A stretch of DNA of 17,700 bases, taken from positions 1-17,700 of the forward strand of contig CAYVTZ010000052.1 of NCBI GenBank assembly GCA_964454685.1, written 5' to 3'. The notes under the pieces are model-generated. The model was not told the DNA's origin and ran no database searches. It saw only the letters and a list, made by a program, of their open reading frames with translations. A program made the position numbers and the translations under genes. Below, one piece after another: positions 1 through 7,121 of this stretch (the stretch's first letter is position 1; each line of letters starts with the position of its first letter). This stretch comes from CAYVTZ01 sp964454685 (GTDB lineage: Bacteria; Bacillota; Clostridia; Christensenellales; Christensenellaceae).

Positions 1-57
1 GTTCGTTCTCGTATTTTTTTCTTTTGACTATTGACTTTTAATAGTTAGTCTTTCCAT

Positions 58-489
58 TTATCCGCTTACCATCATATACAAAGAAAAAACCGTTGTTGCG
101 ACATATCCCGGCGCGGCAAATGCCGCGAACGGGACTCTGAACTTCAAGTCCATCTTTGATTTAACCGCCGCAACAATCGCTATAACGCCTGCGGTGGCGA
201 TTGCCACTAGAGACGGTCCGAGCCCGGCAAACAGCATGCAGGTCGATATAAACTTAGCGTCGCCAGCGCTTAAAAGGTTTTTGTGCCATGCGAGAAATAA
301 TAAGACAAAGCTTAAGCCAAATGGGAGAAGCACCAGCCAATCCTGTGCAATCACCATTCTCGTTGCGCCCAGCCCCAGAATGATCAAGCAGATCACATTC
401 GGAATGATGCGCATTTTATAGTCGATAATACCAGCAGCAATTACACACGCGAAAAACGCAATGCTTAAAATAATCAGAATCGTCTCCAT
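58..489 (-). CDS. A24-type prepilin peptidase (TadV/CpaA-like)
   Basis: A 143-residue, very hydrophobic protein with about five or six membrane segments. It matches the short TadV/CpaA class of prepilin peptidase, which lacks the N-terminal methylase domain of PilD. Both catalytic aspartates can be placed: D23 in the IIDYKMRIIPN segment after the first helix, and D77 in the SAGDAKF motif (GD followed by K79). The enzyme should cleave the leader peptides of the two pilins and two pseudopilin-like proteins encoded upstream, at the cytoplasmic membrane face. The start ATG is preceded by AGGGGA. It is the last gene of the pilus block in this window, 20 bases after the preceding gene. The 57 bases beyond it to the window edge hold no gene I can support. 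Family assignment is confident; substrates are inferred from context. Confidence 0.88.
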   Translation of the reverse strand: METILIILSIAFFACVIAAGIIDYKMRIIPNVICLIILGLGATRMVIAQDWLVLLPFGLSFVLLFLAWHKNLLSAGDAKFISTCMLFAGLGPSLVAIATAGVIAIVAAVKSKMDLKFRVPFAAFAAPGYVATTVFSLYMMVSG

Positions 490-509
490 ATTGTTCCCCT
501 AGCCTTTCT

Positions 510-1001
510 TTATAATGTGTCGCCCAACGGACGCTTCACAGTGAGATGTGCTTTTGCATACACAGGATATTCGAGATCTTGATATCCTCCGCCCCATGCA
601 CGGTACGGCGCAGGCGTGATCATTGTCGCCCGAATTTCGAGCAGCTTTCCTCCCCCTGCAAGCTCATAAGTCAGGTCACCCAGCTTGAACGTGTTGTTCG
701 CTGCGCTCCATGTGCTGTCGTTGATCTTAACCAACCCTAACTTTAACAGCCGTGTCTCCACCGCATTTTTTATTAGTACTTGATCGAGCTTGATTGTATT
801 GTCGCGCATGTTCGGGCGTCTGCTGACTTCGCTTACTACGATTGTCATGGATTGTGACAACTGATCTGAAATATTCGACTGCATATTAACCGCACCGTTC
901 ATTCGAAGAAAAAGCATTGCAATCGCCATAATTACAATCGTCAGGATCAGCAGCAAAAGCAGTGTTGCCGACCCTTCTTCCTCCTTGAGAAATCTTCTCA
1001 T
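510..1001 (-). CDS. TadE-like pseudopilin / minor pilin
   Basis: A 163-residue protein with a short charged leader ending in KEEEG, then a long hydrophobic helix (about residues 11-33, SATLLLLLILT onward) and a soluble C-terminal domain with a glycine-rich stretch around 115-140. This is the layout of TadE/TadF-type pseudopilins: leader cut after a glycine, N-terminal helix packed in the filament, variable exposed domain. The predicted cut is after G10. The residue at +5 of the mature protein is Leu, not the usual Glu. A strong GGAGGG site overlaps the end of the upstream gene and lies about 10 bases from the ATG. It sits between the DUF4320-like gene and the prepilin peptidase, fitting a minor subunit or assembly initiator. 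The exact family is uncertain. Confidence 0.65.
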   Translation of the reverse strand: MRRFLKEEEGSATLLLLLILTIVIMAIAMLFLRMNGAVNMQSNISDQLSQSMTIVVSEVSRRPNMRDNTIKLDQVLIKNAVETRLLKLGLVKINDSTWSAANNTFKLGDLTYELAGGGKLLEIRATMITPAPYRAWGGGYQDLEYPVYAKAHLTVKRPLGDTL

Positions 1002-1007
1002 GCTTGT

Positions 1008-1472
1008 TTATCCCTCCTTATAATAGACCTCACTGCGTCCACTAATGTGCGCCCGTAGATCAAACGTCAGCTTAATCGGTTCTTGGTCTCTGGTCAGACC
1101 CGCAAGTACCGGAATGGTCATTTTATAGCGTACTTCCACAGCGATCTCGTCGTTTATATTGATTTTGTTCGTGCCGGGAATGAAGTCTGTGCCGTCCCAG
1201 CTAATGCTGTCGGGCTTGAGAACTTTATTGTCCACAAAGCTTTGTTCGACGCTTTTCACTTCATCGCCTACACACCCGTATGTTTCTGCCGTCCGCATCA
1301 GTTGCTTGGCTTCCATGCGTAGCATTGACTCCGCATGAAACACCGGGTAGAACATGATTAGCGTCGCCACCGTCGGAATCAATATCGCTAGGGTGATCAT
1401 TAGCCCCAGAAATGCATCACCCTGCTTTTCGCGCAAGAACCGACTCATAGCCACTTTCATTTTGCTTTTCAT
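1008..1472 (-). CDS. DUF4320/TadE-like pseudopilin
   Basis: A 154-residue protein starting with a basic leader (MKSKMKVAMSRFLREKQG), then a hydrophobic helix at about residues 20-43, then a soluble domain. The leader ends in Gly18 followed by DAFLG, nearly the motif at the pilin cut sites (ENG then DQLLG). It therefore looks like a substrate of the prepilin peptidase encoded downstream. It resembles the DUF4320 proteins I associate with conjugative elements of Clostridia, a name given from memory and not checked by search. GGAGG sits 6 bases before the ATG. It lies 17 bases after TadC and 6 bases before the next pseudopilin gene, so the pair is probably co-translated. The soluble part has only one cysteine, so no internal disulfide is expected. 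Confidence 0.68.
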   Translation of the reverse strand: MKSKMKVAMSRFLREKQGDAFLGLMITLAILIPTVATLIMFYPVFHAESMLRMEAKQLMRTAETYGCVGDEVKSVEQSFVDNKVLKPDSISWDGTDFIPGTNKININDEIAVEVRYKMTIPVLAGLTRDQEPIKLTFDLRAHISGRSEVYYKEG

Positions 1473-1489
1473 TTTATTCCTCCGCTTTC

Positions 1490-2371
1490 TTAAAAGCCTG
1501 ACGTGCTGCTTAGGATGATTAATCCGTAAGATACGCCTAGGATGATGAATGAAGCGACAACCAACAGCACCATCGGCACCATCATTTTTGTGGGCTTTTT
1601 ATCGTCTTCAATTCTGATCGCTTCTTTTTGACTGACTCTAAGGTCCATCGCCAAGTTGTAGATTGCGTTTTGGGGAGCAACACCCTGCACGACACCGGCA
1701 AGTACCTGTACCAGTTGCGACACCTGTGGCATCCGCATCCGAAACTCGAAATTTCGAAGTGCCGTAAGCGCGTGGCCGGTTTTCATCTCGAACGCGAGTG
1801 TCTCAAGCGACTTGCGAAATGCGCCTTTGGTGTTCGGAATATATCCATCAAAGAAACGTATCAGGTCGCGGTTGTCCCGGAGTTTAATATCCAATTCTTC
1901 TACCATTCGCGGCAGCTCGTTTTCGATGATATGGTTGTATTTTTTAATTTCTCTTGGCACGCGCGTAAACTCTGCCAACATAACAACCGCACCAACGACG
2001 CAAAACAGCACCATCATCAACGGCGAGAAAAAGCACACGAATGCCAGCACCACACAAAACAACGCTTCGGCAATCGCCTTTCCGTAGTAGGTCTCTGCGT
2101 CGTAATTATATCCAAGTTTTTGCAGATCGCTGTCCAACTCCTTTTTGTGGTATGCATCCAGCTTAACCAGACCACGCAGTTTTCTTGCAACGGGCAATAA
2201 CAACATACGCTCGAATCGTTCAGTGGTTGTGCCGTTCTCATGCATCGTGCTGCGGATTGCCTTGGTAGATTTCTTGGGCGGCATCGAAAATGCGCCTGCT
2301 AAGAAGTGTGCCACACCTATTGCCGCAATAATTCCAACAAGGGCACTGCCGATCACTAAAATAATATTCAT
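1490..2371 (-). CDS. TadC-like inner-membrane platform protein
   Basis: A 293-residue protein with a T2SSF-type layout: an N-terminal membrane helix (about 4-25), a cytoplasmic stretch, a paired membrane region (about 100-133), a cytoplasmic helical domain (about 150-260) and a C-terminal helix (about 263-287). In Tad systems TadB and TadC together form the membrane platform that couples the CpaF/TadA ATPase to pilin extraction. The ATG at 2371 is chosen because GAGGAGG lies 5 bases upstream. Longer reading upstream runs into the TadB gene and lacks a better site. It starts 10 bases after the TadB stop codon. TadB and TadC are paralogues; the order TadB then TadC is the usual one and guides which is which here. 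Confidence 0.83.
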   Translation of the reverse strand: MNIILVIGSALVGIIAAIGVAHFLAGAFSMPPKKSTKAIRSTMHENGTTTERFERMLLLPVARKLRGLVKLDAYHKKELDSDLQKLGYNYDAETYYGKAIAEALFCVVLAFVCFFSPLMMVLFCVVGAVVMLAEFTRVPREIKKYNHIIENELPRMVEELDIKLRDNRDLIRFFDGYIPNTKGAFRKSLETLAFEMKTGHALTALRNFEFRMRMPQVSQLVQVLAGVVQGVAPQNAIYNLAMDLRVSQKEAIRIEDDKKPTKMMVPMVLLVVASFIILGVSYGLIILSSTSGF

Positions 2372-2381
2372 TGTTTCCTCC

Positions 2382-3317
2382 TCATTTTGCTTCCGTCGGG
2401 CGGTTGATACGCACGGCCAAGACCAGCGCAACCAGCATCAGCGCCGCACCGGCGGCGATTGCTGCTTTTCCCAGAATGTGTCCCTGCATCATCTCGTACC
2501 ATCCCGGCATCGATGTAGCAAGCATGATGATCAATCCGATTACAATTATAATCATGAAAGCAAATATTCGGATATTACTCTGCATCTTAGCATAGGACTC
2601 CATCTGCATACGCTTTACATCGCACAGTCGTGCTACGATAGCGGGTAGCGCGTAACGCAACTGTTTATCGTTTTGGCACATGATCAGCGCATCGCACCAT
2701 TCTCTCCAAAATGAATTCTGGATCTTTTGCTTCATGCGCTCGATACCAACGGCGACGTTGGCGTTTACCAGCGTGACGTCTACGATGAATTCTTTCATAA
2801 TCCCCTGCAAGATCGGTGGAAGGTATTCCATCGTGTTTTGTGCTGATTTTATGATATCGCCCGTCAGAATATAGTTGTTGGTGATGGTTGAGAGCGCTAT
2901 TTCCAGCTCCGAAACAACTTTTCGTACATTCTTGTCTGCTTTTACACGCAATGCTGTGTATGGCAGGATCAGGAATGCGATGACGAGAACAGCGCCGAAG
3001 AACACGTTGTCGATCGCCAAGCCGATCACGAGTCCTAATATCGCGCCGACAGCGGATACCAAAAAGTATTTGTCTGCCAGTGTCTTGTCACCACTACCCC
3101 GGATTAGCAGTTCCACATCTGCTATCATTCTGCGGATAAATTTCGGGCTTTTCCCCGTCAACCTATCCAGTTTTCGCCTCTTCATCTCCCGCTTCTTGAG
3201 CGGATTCAACAGCGCCGTAATTACATCATGTGCCGGTATCCGAGCGATTGTAAGGCCGCCCACCACCAGAAGCATCACGACGATTATGACCGAGGCAATA
3301 ATTTGTGAGTATGTCAT
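2382..3317 (-). CDS. TadB-like inner-membrane platform protein
   Basis: A 311-residue membrane protein. Hydrophobic segments fall at about residues 6-26, 84-120 (probably two helices), 249-268 and 283-303. Between them lies a cytoplasmic helical domain (about 130-245) of the T2SSF type. A basic segment (KKREMKRRKLDR, 41-52) follows the first helix and should be cytoplasmic. It lies between the CpaF ATPase gene (13 bases upstream) and the TadC gene (10 bases downstream), the standard Tad order. Its expected role is to form the membrane platform with TadC and pass ATPase movements to the pilin subunits. AGGGAGA lies 4-5 bases before the ATG. Sequence alone does not separate TadB from TadC strongly; position does. 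Confidence 0.83.
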   Translation of the reverse strand: MTYSQIIASVIIVVMLLVVGGLTIARIPAHDVITALLNPLKKREMKRRKLDRLTGKSPKFIRRMIADVELLIRGSGDKTLADKYFLVSAVGAILGLVIGLAIDNVFFGAVLVIAFLILPYTALRVKADKNVRKVVSELEIALSTITNNYILTGDIIKSAQNTMEYLPPILQGIMKEFIVDVTLVNANVAVGIERMKQKIQNSFWREWCDALIMCQNDKQLRYALPAIVARLCDVKRMQMESYAKMQSNIRIFAFMIIIVIGLIIMLATSMPGWYEMMQGHILGKAAIAAGAALMLVALVLAVRINRPTEAK

Positions 3318-3330
3318 TGTTTCTCCCTTC

Positions 3331-4668
3331 TTAATCTGCCGTTAGGATTTCCGCGTCTATCGGTGCACCGTTTTCCAGTAGGCGTTCTATCAGAGATTGT
3401 GACGGTGCGTTCACTCTCTCGTGGCGTCCTGTTTGGACATTGAAGCGCCAAAGTGTGTTGATTACCACACGCCCATCGCGGTATTCCACCGCTTCGGCAA
3501 TGCTCATCATGCGCCTGCTGCCATCGGATAGGCGCTTCGTATAAACCGTAATCGGAAAAGCCGACACAATCATGCGGTACAACGAATCGTCCGTGAACGC
3601 ACGGCAGCTTTCCGACTGCCTGCACAACAGGCATATTCTGTCATACGTCACCGGTACACCGTTTGCATGGATGGACGTTATGACTGTCTGCCCCGTCAGA
3701 GCAGCATTTGTTGCCGCGTGTGCTTCCTCGCCGCGCATCTCAGCAGGAACGATGTAGTTGGGGTTGAAACGCAGCGCCTTTCGCAGCAGATCGAGCTCCG
3801 TAATCACAAGGTCGGGGTTGTCCGACTGCCGCGTCCGTGTGTGAATCACACTGGATATGATGCTGCCGTCTGCATCCCGCCGAACAAGATCCAGTTCTCG
3901 TGTTTCCTCGATGGTGTAAATACGCGCTCCGAGCGGTAGGTTCTTGAGCAAGTACGAAATATTTGTTGTTTTGCCCGAATTGGTAATACCGGAGAAAACC
4001 ACAGATGCGCCGTATGTTGACGCAAACTGCAAGAAATCCAGCATTTCCTCTGTTGCGGTACCGCCGTCAACCAGTTCCTTTCTTGTAATGGTTTTCTTGC
4101 GCTGCTTTCTGATGGAGAATGCTACTCCTGCCTCCGAATCAATAACCGGCGGTATTTTTGCAGAGATACGAATTCCTGCTGTCATGTATGAGTCAACGTC
4201 CGGCGTCGTTGCATCAAGTTGATGGTCGCCGAGACGCACGATCCGCTTGATTACATTGACCGCTTCCTGTGTATTGGCGAATACATTGTCAACCTTTTTC
4301 TTGCAGCCATCGTCATACAAAACCTCGATGTCATCCCACGAGTTTCCGTCGATCTCCTCCACGTGCGTGTCGTACACATACTGTTCCAGTCCTCCGAGTC
4401 CGGCCATGTCACACAGAACCTTGTCCGCAAGCTCAGTAGCAGATAATTCCTTGTAGCGCATATGCTCAATCGTAAGGTATTCCTTGATACGCATGCGTAG
4501 TGCGTTTTTTGCGTCGGTGGATTCGTGGACAGCCTGCAACTCAGATGAGTATTTCCGGCTCATCGTATCGCGTACCGCTGACAGAATGTCGTTGTATGAG
4601 GCATGGTTCATAGCAGCGGAGCTGTTTTGCTCTACGAAATCTCCCAGAGTTTCGATTTTTCTATTCAA
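3331..4668 (-). CDS. CpaF/TadA-family pilus assembly ATPase
   Basis: A 445-residue secretion ATPase of the VirB11/PulE superfamily. Walker A is GITNSGKT (227-234), the Asp box is YTIEETREL (251-259), the Walker B region is YIVPAEMRGEEA (305-316) and the His box is TSIHANG (331-337). All are intact, so it should hydrolyse ATP. In Tad systems this cytoplasmic hexamer powers pilin polymerisation, and in some also retraction. VirB11 of conjugation systems belongs to the same superfamily, but the neighbouring TadB, TadC and pilins favour the Tad role. The N-terminal domain (1-200) is typical of CpaF. The proposed start is TTG at 4668, with only a weak upstream site; an in-frame TAG lies further upstream and the next ATG is 19 codons inside. 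The true start may therefore be a little shorter. Confidence 0.92.
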   Translation of the reverse strand: MNRKIETLGDFVEQNSSAAMNHASYNDILSAVRDTMSRKYSSELQAVHESTDAKNALRMRIKEYLTIEHMRYKELSATELADKVLCDMAGLGGLEQYVYDTHVEEIDGNSWDDIEVLYDDGCKKKVDNVFANTQEAVNVIKRIVRLGDHQLDATTPDVDSYMTAGIRISAKIPPVIDSEAGVAFSIRKQRKKTITRKELVDGGTATEEMLDFLQFASTYGASVVFSGITNSGKTTNISYLLKNLPLGARIYTIEETRELDLVRRDADGSIISSVIHTRTRQSDNPDLVITELDLLRKALRFNPNYIVPAEMRGEEAHAATNAALTGQTVITSIHANGVPVTYDRICLLCRQSESCRAFTDDSLYRMIVSAFPITVYTKRLSDGSRRMMSIAEAVEYRDGRVVINTLWRFNVQTGRHERVNAPSQSLIERLLENGAPIDAEILTAD

Positions 4669-4759
4669 TCTTGTTTGTAAGGGATGCTGCCTTTTTCTAA
4701 GGGAGCACCCCTACTCTCCTTTCTTTTGTTAATTTTCTGTCACTTCTTTTTTATGGCAG

Positions 4760-4780
4760 CCCCCGCATAAAGCGAGGGGG
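4760..4780 (-). repeat. Intergenic hairpin with bulged base, downstream of second pilin
   Basis: On the plus strand CCCC+CGC (4760-4766) pairs with GCG+A+GGGG (4772-4779), loop ATAAA, with one unpaired A at 4775. It starts 7 bases after the stop codon of the downstream pilin gene. No T-run follows on the transcribed strand, so it does not look like an intrinsic terminator. It more likely stabilises or bounds the pilin mRNA. It shares its shape with hairpins at 5029-5048, 5305-5321 and 7035-7055. Confidence 0.6.
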
Positions 4781-4786
4781 TGTGCT

Positions 4787-4990
4787 TTAAGAACCGCTTC
4801 CGATATTACTCAGGATGCTGTTCACACCAGTGTCGATTGTGCCAAACCATGTTTGTGCGCCAGCTTTGTAAGCGATAAAGATAATGATCCCTACCGCTGC
4901 AACAATGCCAAGCACGATGAGTACGCCCAGCAACTGATCGCCGTTTTCCTGACGTAAGAAATTCCTAATTTTGCTGCCGATTTTTTTCAT
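4787..4990 (-). CDS. Flp-like major pilin, copy 2
   Basis: A 67-residue pilin precursor. A basic leader (MKKIGSKIRNFLRQENG) is followed by a long hydrophobic helix starting DQLLGVLIVLGIV and a short tail ending NIGSGS. The predicted prepilin peptidase cut is after G17. Size, leader and helix fit Flp-type pilins, but the usual Glu at +5 is Gly (DQLLG). The ATG at 4990 has AAAGGAG 7 bases upstream. It is a tandem duplicate of the gene at 5062-5268. Across the shared segment from QENG to QTWF the proteins are identical, and I count eight nucleotide differences, all silent, so both copies appear to be under selection. Placement next to CpaF, after the CpaE-like gene, supports a role as filament subunit. 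Confidence 0.8.
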   Translation of the reverse strand: MKKIGSKIRNFLRQENGDQLLGVLIVLGIVAAVGIIIFIAYKAGAQTWFGTIDTGVNSILSNIGSGS

Positions 4991-5028
4991 TTGGTTTCTC
5001 CTTTCGAAAAATTCCCAACTCGTGTTGG

Positions 5029-5048
5029 CCCCCGCCCGTAAGCGAGGG
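5029..5048 (-). repeat. Intergenic hairpin with bulged base, between the pilin genes
   Basis: CCC+CGC (5030-5035) pairs with GCG+A+GGG (5042-5048) around the loop CCGTAA, with unpaired A at 5045. It lies 14 bases downstream of the first pilin stop codon and upstream of the second pilin's ribosome binding site. The outline is the same as the hairpin after the second pilin, with a different loop. No T-run follows on the transcribed strand. Confidence 0.6.
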
Positions 5049-5061
5049 TGGCAGCTATTCG

Positions 5062-5268
5062 TTACGCTCCTACGCCGCTTCCGATGTTGTTTAAAATACT
5101 GTTGACACCGGTGTCGATTGTACTGAACCATGTCTGTGCGCCAGCTTTGTAAGCAATAAAGATAATGATCCCTACCGCTGCGACGATGCCAAGTACGATG
5201 AGCACACCCAGCAACTGGTCGCCGTTTTCCTGTTTTAGGAAACTCTTTATTTTGTCCTTTAATCTCAC
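5062..5268 (-). CDS. Flp-like major pilin, copy 1
   Basis: A 68-residue pilin precursor: leader MRLKDKIKSFLKQENG, predicted cut after G16, then the hydrophobic helix DQLLGVLIVLGIVAAVG and a short polar tail ending SGVGA. The start is GTG at 5268, fixed by AAAGGAG 7 bases upstream. The second pilin copy uses ATG, so the two may be translated at different rates. Differences from the other copy lie in the leader and in a few tail residues (S/G, N/S, and the last residues). As in the other copy, Gly replaces the canonical Glu at +5. It is the first pilin gene transcribed, 86 bases after the CpaE-like gene and flanked by hairpins on both sides. Confidence 0.8.
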   Translation of the reverse strand: MRLKDKIKSFLKQENGDQLLGVLIVLGIVAAVGIIIFIAYKAGAQTWFSTIDTGVNSILNNIGSGVGA

Positions 5269-5304
5269 GCGTTTTCTCCTTTCTTAGATTTCCGTTTTCC
5301 GGAC

Positions 5305-5321
5305 CCCGCCTGTTGGCAGGG
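5305..5321 (-). repeat. Intergenic hairpin with bulged base, upstream of first pilin
   Basis: CCC+GCC (5305-5310) pairs with GGC+A+GGG (5315-5321) around a TGTT loop, with unpaired A at 5318. The inner stem is GCC/GGC where the two hairpins around the second pilin have CGC/GCG, a compensated change keeping the same shape. It lies in the 86-base gap between the CpaE-like gene and the first pilin. Confidence 0.55.
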
Positions 5322-5354
5322 ATGGGGCGTGGTACTGGACATGGTTCACTTGTG

Positions 5355-6065
5355 TTATTTAATTAGTTTTTTTATAGCGCTGATGTATTTGCGCCCGGCT
5401 TTTGTTGTCATAGATTTCGGATTGTATTCGCCGGCAATTCCCTGTTCGAATACTTCCATGGAGTGCGGCAGCACTGCTGCTATCTCAACGCCGGCTTCCT
5501 GCGCCCATTCCTCAACATCGTGGGCTAAAGTCACGTTACTCAGCAGATACCCGATGCCGGCTTCGTCCGGCGCAATTTTCGACAAAATGCTGCGCATTGT
5601 TTCCAAATAGCACAAGCCCTCCGGCGTAGGGTTGACCACCACAAAAACACGATCGGAGTTCGCGAGCGCCGCCGGCAGGAATGGATCGTCAAGATAGCTT
5701 GAAACGTCTACCACTATGTTGTCCATCATTTCCATTGAGTCGTGCAGGAAGTTGTTCGCCTGTTCAACATACTGCATGTTGATATCGTTTGCGATCCGGC
5801 TTTCACCATGAACTGTACCGGCGTAAAACAATTCGTTGTTTCCGCACGAATGAATGTAGCCTTCTACAAGCTTGTGCGTTGGCGAAAGTAAGTAGCTCAT
5901 TAGAGACTGGTAGCTTTCGAATTTCTTGCCCTTGATATGCACCGGCAATGTCGCTTGCGCAGTATCGGTGTCAACCACCAACGTCAATCCGTCCAGCATA
6001 CGAGCCATATACTCACAAAATGTTCGTTTGCCAACACCATCGCGTCCGATTACTGATATAGTCAT
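5355..6065 (-). CDS. CpaE/TadZ-like MinD/ParA-family protein with degenerate P-loop
   Basis: A 236-residue protein with the MinD/ParA fold pattern: an N-terminal P-loop (residues 7-15, GRDGVGKRT), a strand with LVVDTDTAQ (29-37), a Walker B-like strand IVVDVSSYLDD (117-127, D120) and a later strand VFVVVNPTPEG (140-150). In Tad loci such proteins (CpaE/TadZ) place the pilus machine at the membrane and often lack the usual N-terminal receiver domain in Gram-positives. Here the P-loop departs from the ParA form KGGVGKTT: Lys becomes Arg8, Gly becomes Asp9, and the Mg-binding Thr after the invariant Lys is Arg14 (codon CGA, clear in the sequence). ATP turnover may be weak or lost. GGAGG lies just before the ATG, 10 bases after the SAF gene. 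Confidence 0.75.
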   Translation of the reverse strand: MTISVIGRDGVGKRTFCEYMARMLDGLTLVVDTDTAQATLPVHIKGKKFESYQSLMSYLLSPTHKLVEGYIHSCGNNELFYAGTVHGESRIANDINMQYVEQANNFLHDSMEMMDNIVVDVSSYLDDPFLPAALANSDRVFVVVNPTPEGLCYLETMRSILSKIAPDEAGIGYLLSNVTLAHDVEEWAQEAGVEIAAVLPHSMEVFEQGIAGEYNPKSMTTKAGRKYISAIKKLIK

Positions 6066-6075
6066 TTACTCCTCC

Positions 6076-6981
6076 TTACTCGGTGATTAGCGTTTTGACA
6101 AATTCACTGCGAGCATCGCCCCGTGCTACGAACACGAACTGGATATCGCCTGCTTCGTTCGCCTTTGCTAGAATCTCGGATTCTTCTCTGGTGCAGAACA
6201 GCAGTACCGTTGCCGGGGTTTTGACTGCTTCGTCTACGCCCACGGTGTCAGGATCGGCGGTCGGTGTTTTGCCTTCCGACGTTGTTACTCTGTAGATCTC
6301 GAAGTATTTCTCTCCCAGACCGGAAAGTTCGCCATCTGCTAATACCATCGACTGCCCTGTTTTCGTCTCTTCCTCTGTGGGTTCTTCCGTTACTTTCGCT
6401 TCGGTGGCCTGCCCTGCTTCTGTGGTTGCGCCCGGCTCGTCCGAAACGGGTTCGCCGACACCCAAGCTTTGCGAATCCGCTCCGTCCTCACGGCTCATGG
6501 ACGAACGCGTATCGCCAGTCACGATGCCGGATGCCTTGTTGGGAGCAATCAGCCGGATCACGTCGCCGTCTTGAATTGTTCCCGACACACCTGCGGCGAA
6601 GTTGGGAATGGTCAAAGCAATAATTTCTTTGTCATTTTCCGTCGCTTTGTTTAGCACATTCACGTTAATGGTGTCGTCTTGCGAGAGCTTCTTCTCGGTT
6701 AGGATGTCACCGGTGAACATTGCCACCCCGACATTTTGCCCCTTCAGTTCGCCCTGCGACGTAATCGCGCCCTCGGGCACAGCGTCCTTGTTGATGAAGC
6801 TGGTTGTGAACATTTTTTCTGTAATTTCTGTGCCTTCGCGAATATCTTGTAACGCGACCAACACCGGAGTTTTCGTCGCCGCTATGTTCCCCGTGAGCGC
6901 CACGAACATCAATCCTCCAATCAGCAATGCCACTACCACCACAATGAGTCCAATGATGATTTTCTTCTTTTTGTAATTCAT
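6076..6981 (-). CDS. CpaB/RcpC-like SAF-domain pilus assembly protein
   Basis: A 301-residue protein: basic N-terminus MNYKKKK, one membrane helix (about 8-30), a SAF domain (about 36-100, with the DIREGTEIT segment), then an RcpC/CpaB-like C-terminal domain (about 118-150 and 220-290). The latter is split by an acidic, probably disordered linker (about 155-212, rich in E, T, G). In Gram-negatives CpaB/RcpC works with the outer-membrane secretin. No secretin is expected here, so it probably acts on the outer face of the membrane in the wall zone; that is inference. The ATG at 6981 is chosen because GAAAGGAAAG lies just upstream and the helix follows at once. A reading extended upstream would translate the repeat at 7005-7075 and is unlikely. 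Confidence 0.8.
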   Translation of the reverse strand: MNYKKKKIIIGLIVVVVALLIGGLMFVALTGNIAATKTPVLVALQDIREGTEITEKMFTTSFINKDAVPEGAITSQGELKGQNVGVAMFTGDILTEKKLSQDDTINVNVLNKATENDKEIIALTIPNFAAGVSGTIQDGDVIRLIAPNKASGIVTGDTRSSMSREDGADSQSLGVGEPVSDEPGATTEAGQATEAKVTEEPTEEETKTGQSMVLADGELSGLGEKYFEIYRVTTSEGKTPTADPDTVGVDEAVKTPATVLLFCTREESEILAKANEAGDIQFVFVARGDARSEFVKTLITE

Positions 6982-7004
6982 AATTCTTTCCTTTCGTTTT
7001 ATTG

Positions 7005-7075
7005 CGGTTTTGCCGCTGTCAGCCTTGCGGCTGTCCCCCTCCCACAGGAGAGGGGAGTGTTTTGGCATCCATGCC
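7005..7075. repeat. Intergenic repeat-like block of four adjacent dyads
   Basis: Four short inverted repeats lie side by side in the 140-base gap between the sigma factor and the SAF gene: GCGG/CCGC at 7005-7017; CAGCC/GGCTG at 7020-7033, whose loop reads GCAA on the transcribed strand, a GNRA tetraloop; CCCC+CTC/GAG+A+GGGG at 7035-7055 with a bulged A, the same shape as the pilin-flanking hairpins; and GGCAT/ATGCC at 7064-7075. The C-rich/G-rich element resembles dispersed repeats I recall from gut Clostridia genomes, from memory and unverified. No T-run follows, so a terminator is not supported. Confidence 0.6.
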
Positions 7076-7121
7076 ATTCAAGCGAGATGATATTGGCGTT
7101 TACACGCAGGGACGGCGAGCG

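Noticed and set aside
27..45. ACTATT/AATAGT inverted repeat after the prepilin peptidase gene
   Set aside because: The 6-bp AT-rich stem has no T-run on the transcribed strand, so there is no support for a terminator.
1628..2200. Plus-strand 190-codon open frame
   Set aside because: It is antisense to TadC, and its product is rich in His, Cys and Gln as expected for a shadow frame.
4760..4780. Reading the pilin-flanking hairpins as rho-independent terminators
   Set aside because: No T-run follows any of them on the transcribed strand, and CpaF downstream would be cut off.
6982..7077. N-terminal extension of the SAF protein into the upstream gap
   Set aside because: The extension translates the inverted-repeat block; the ATG at 6981 has its own ribosome site and leads straight into the membrane helix.
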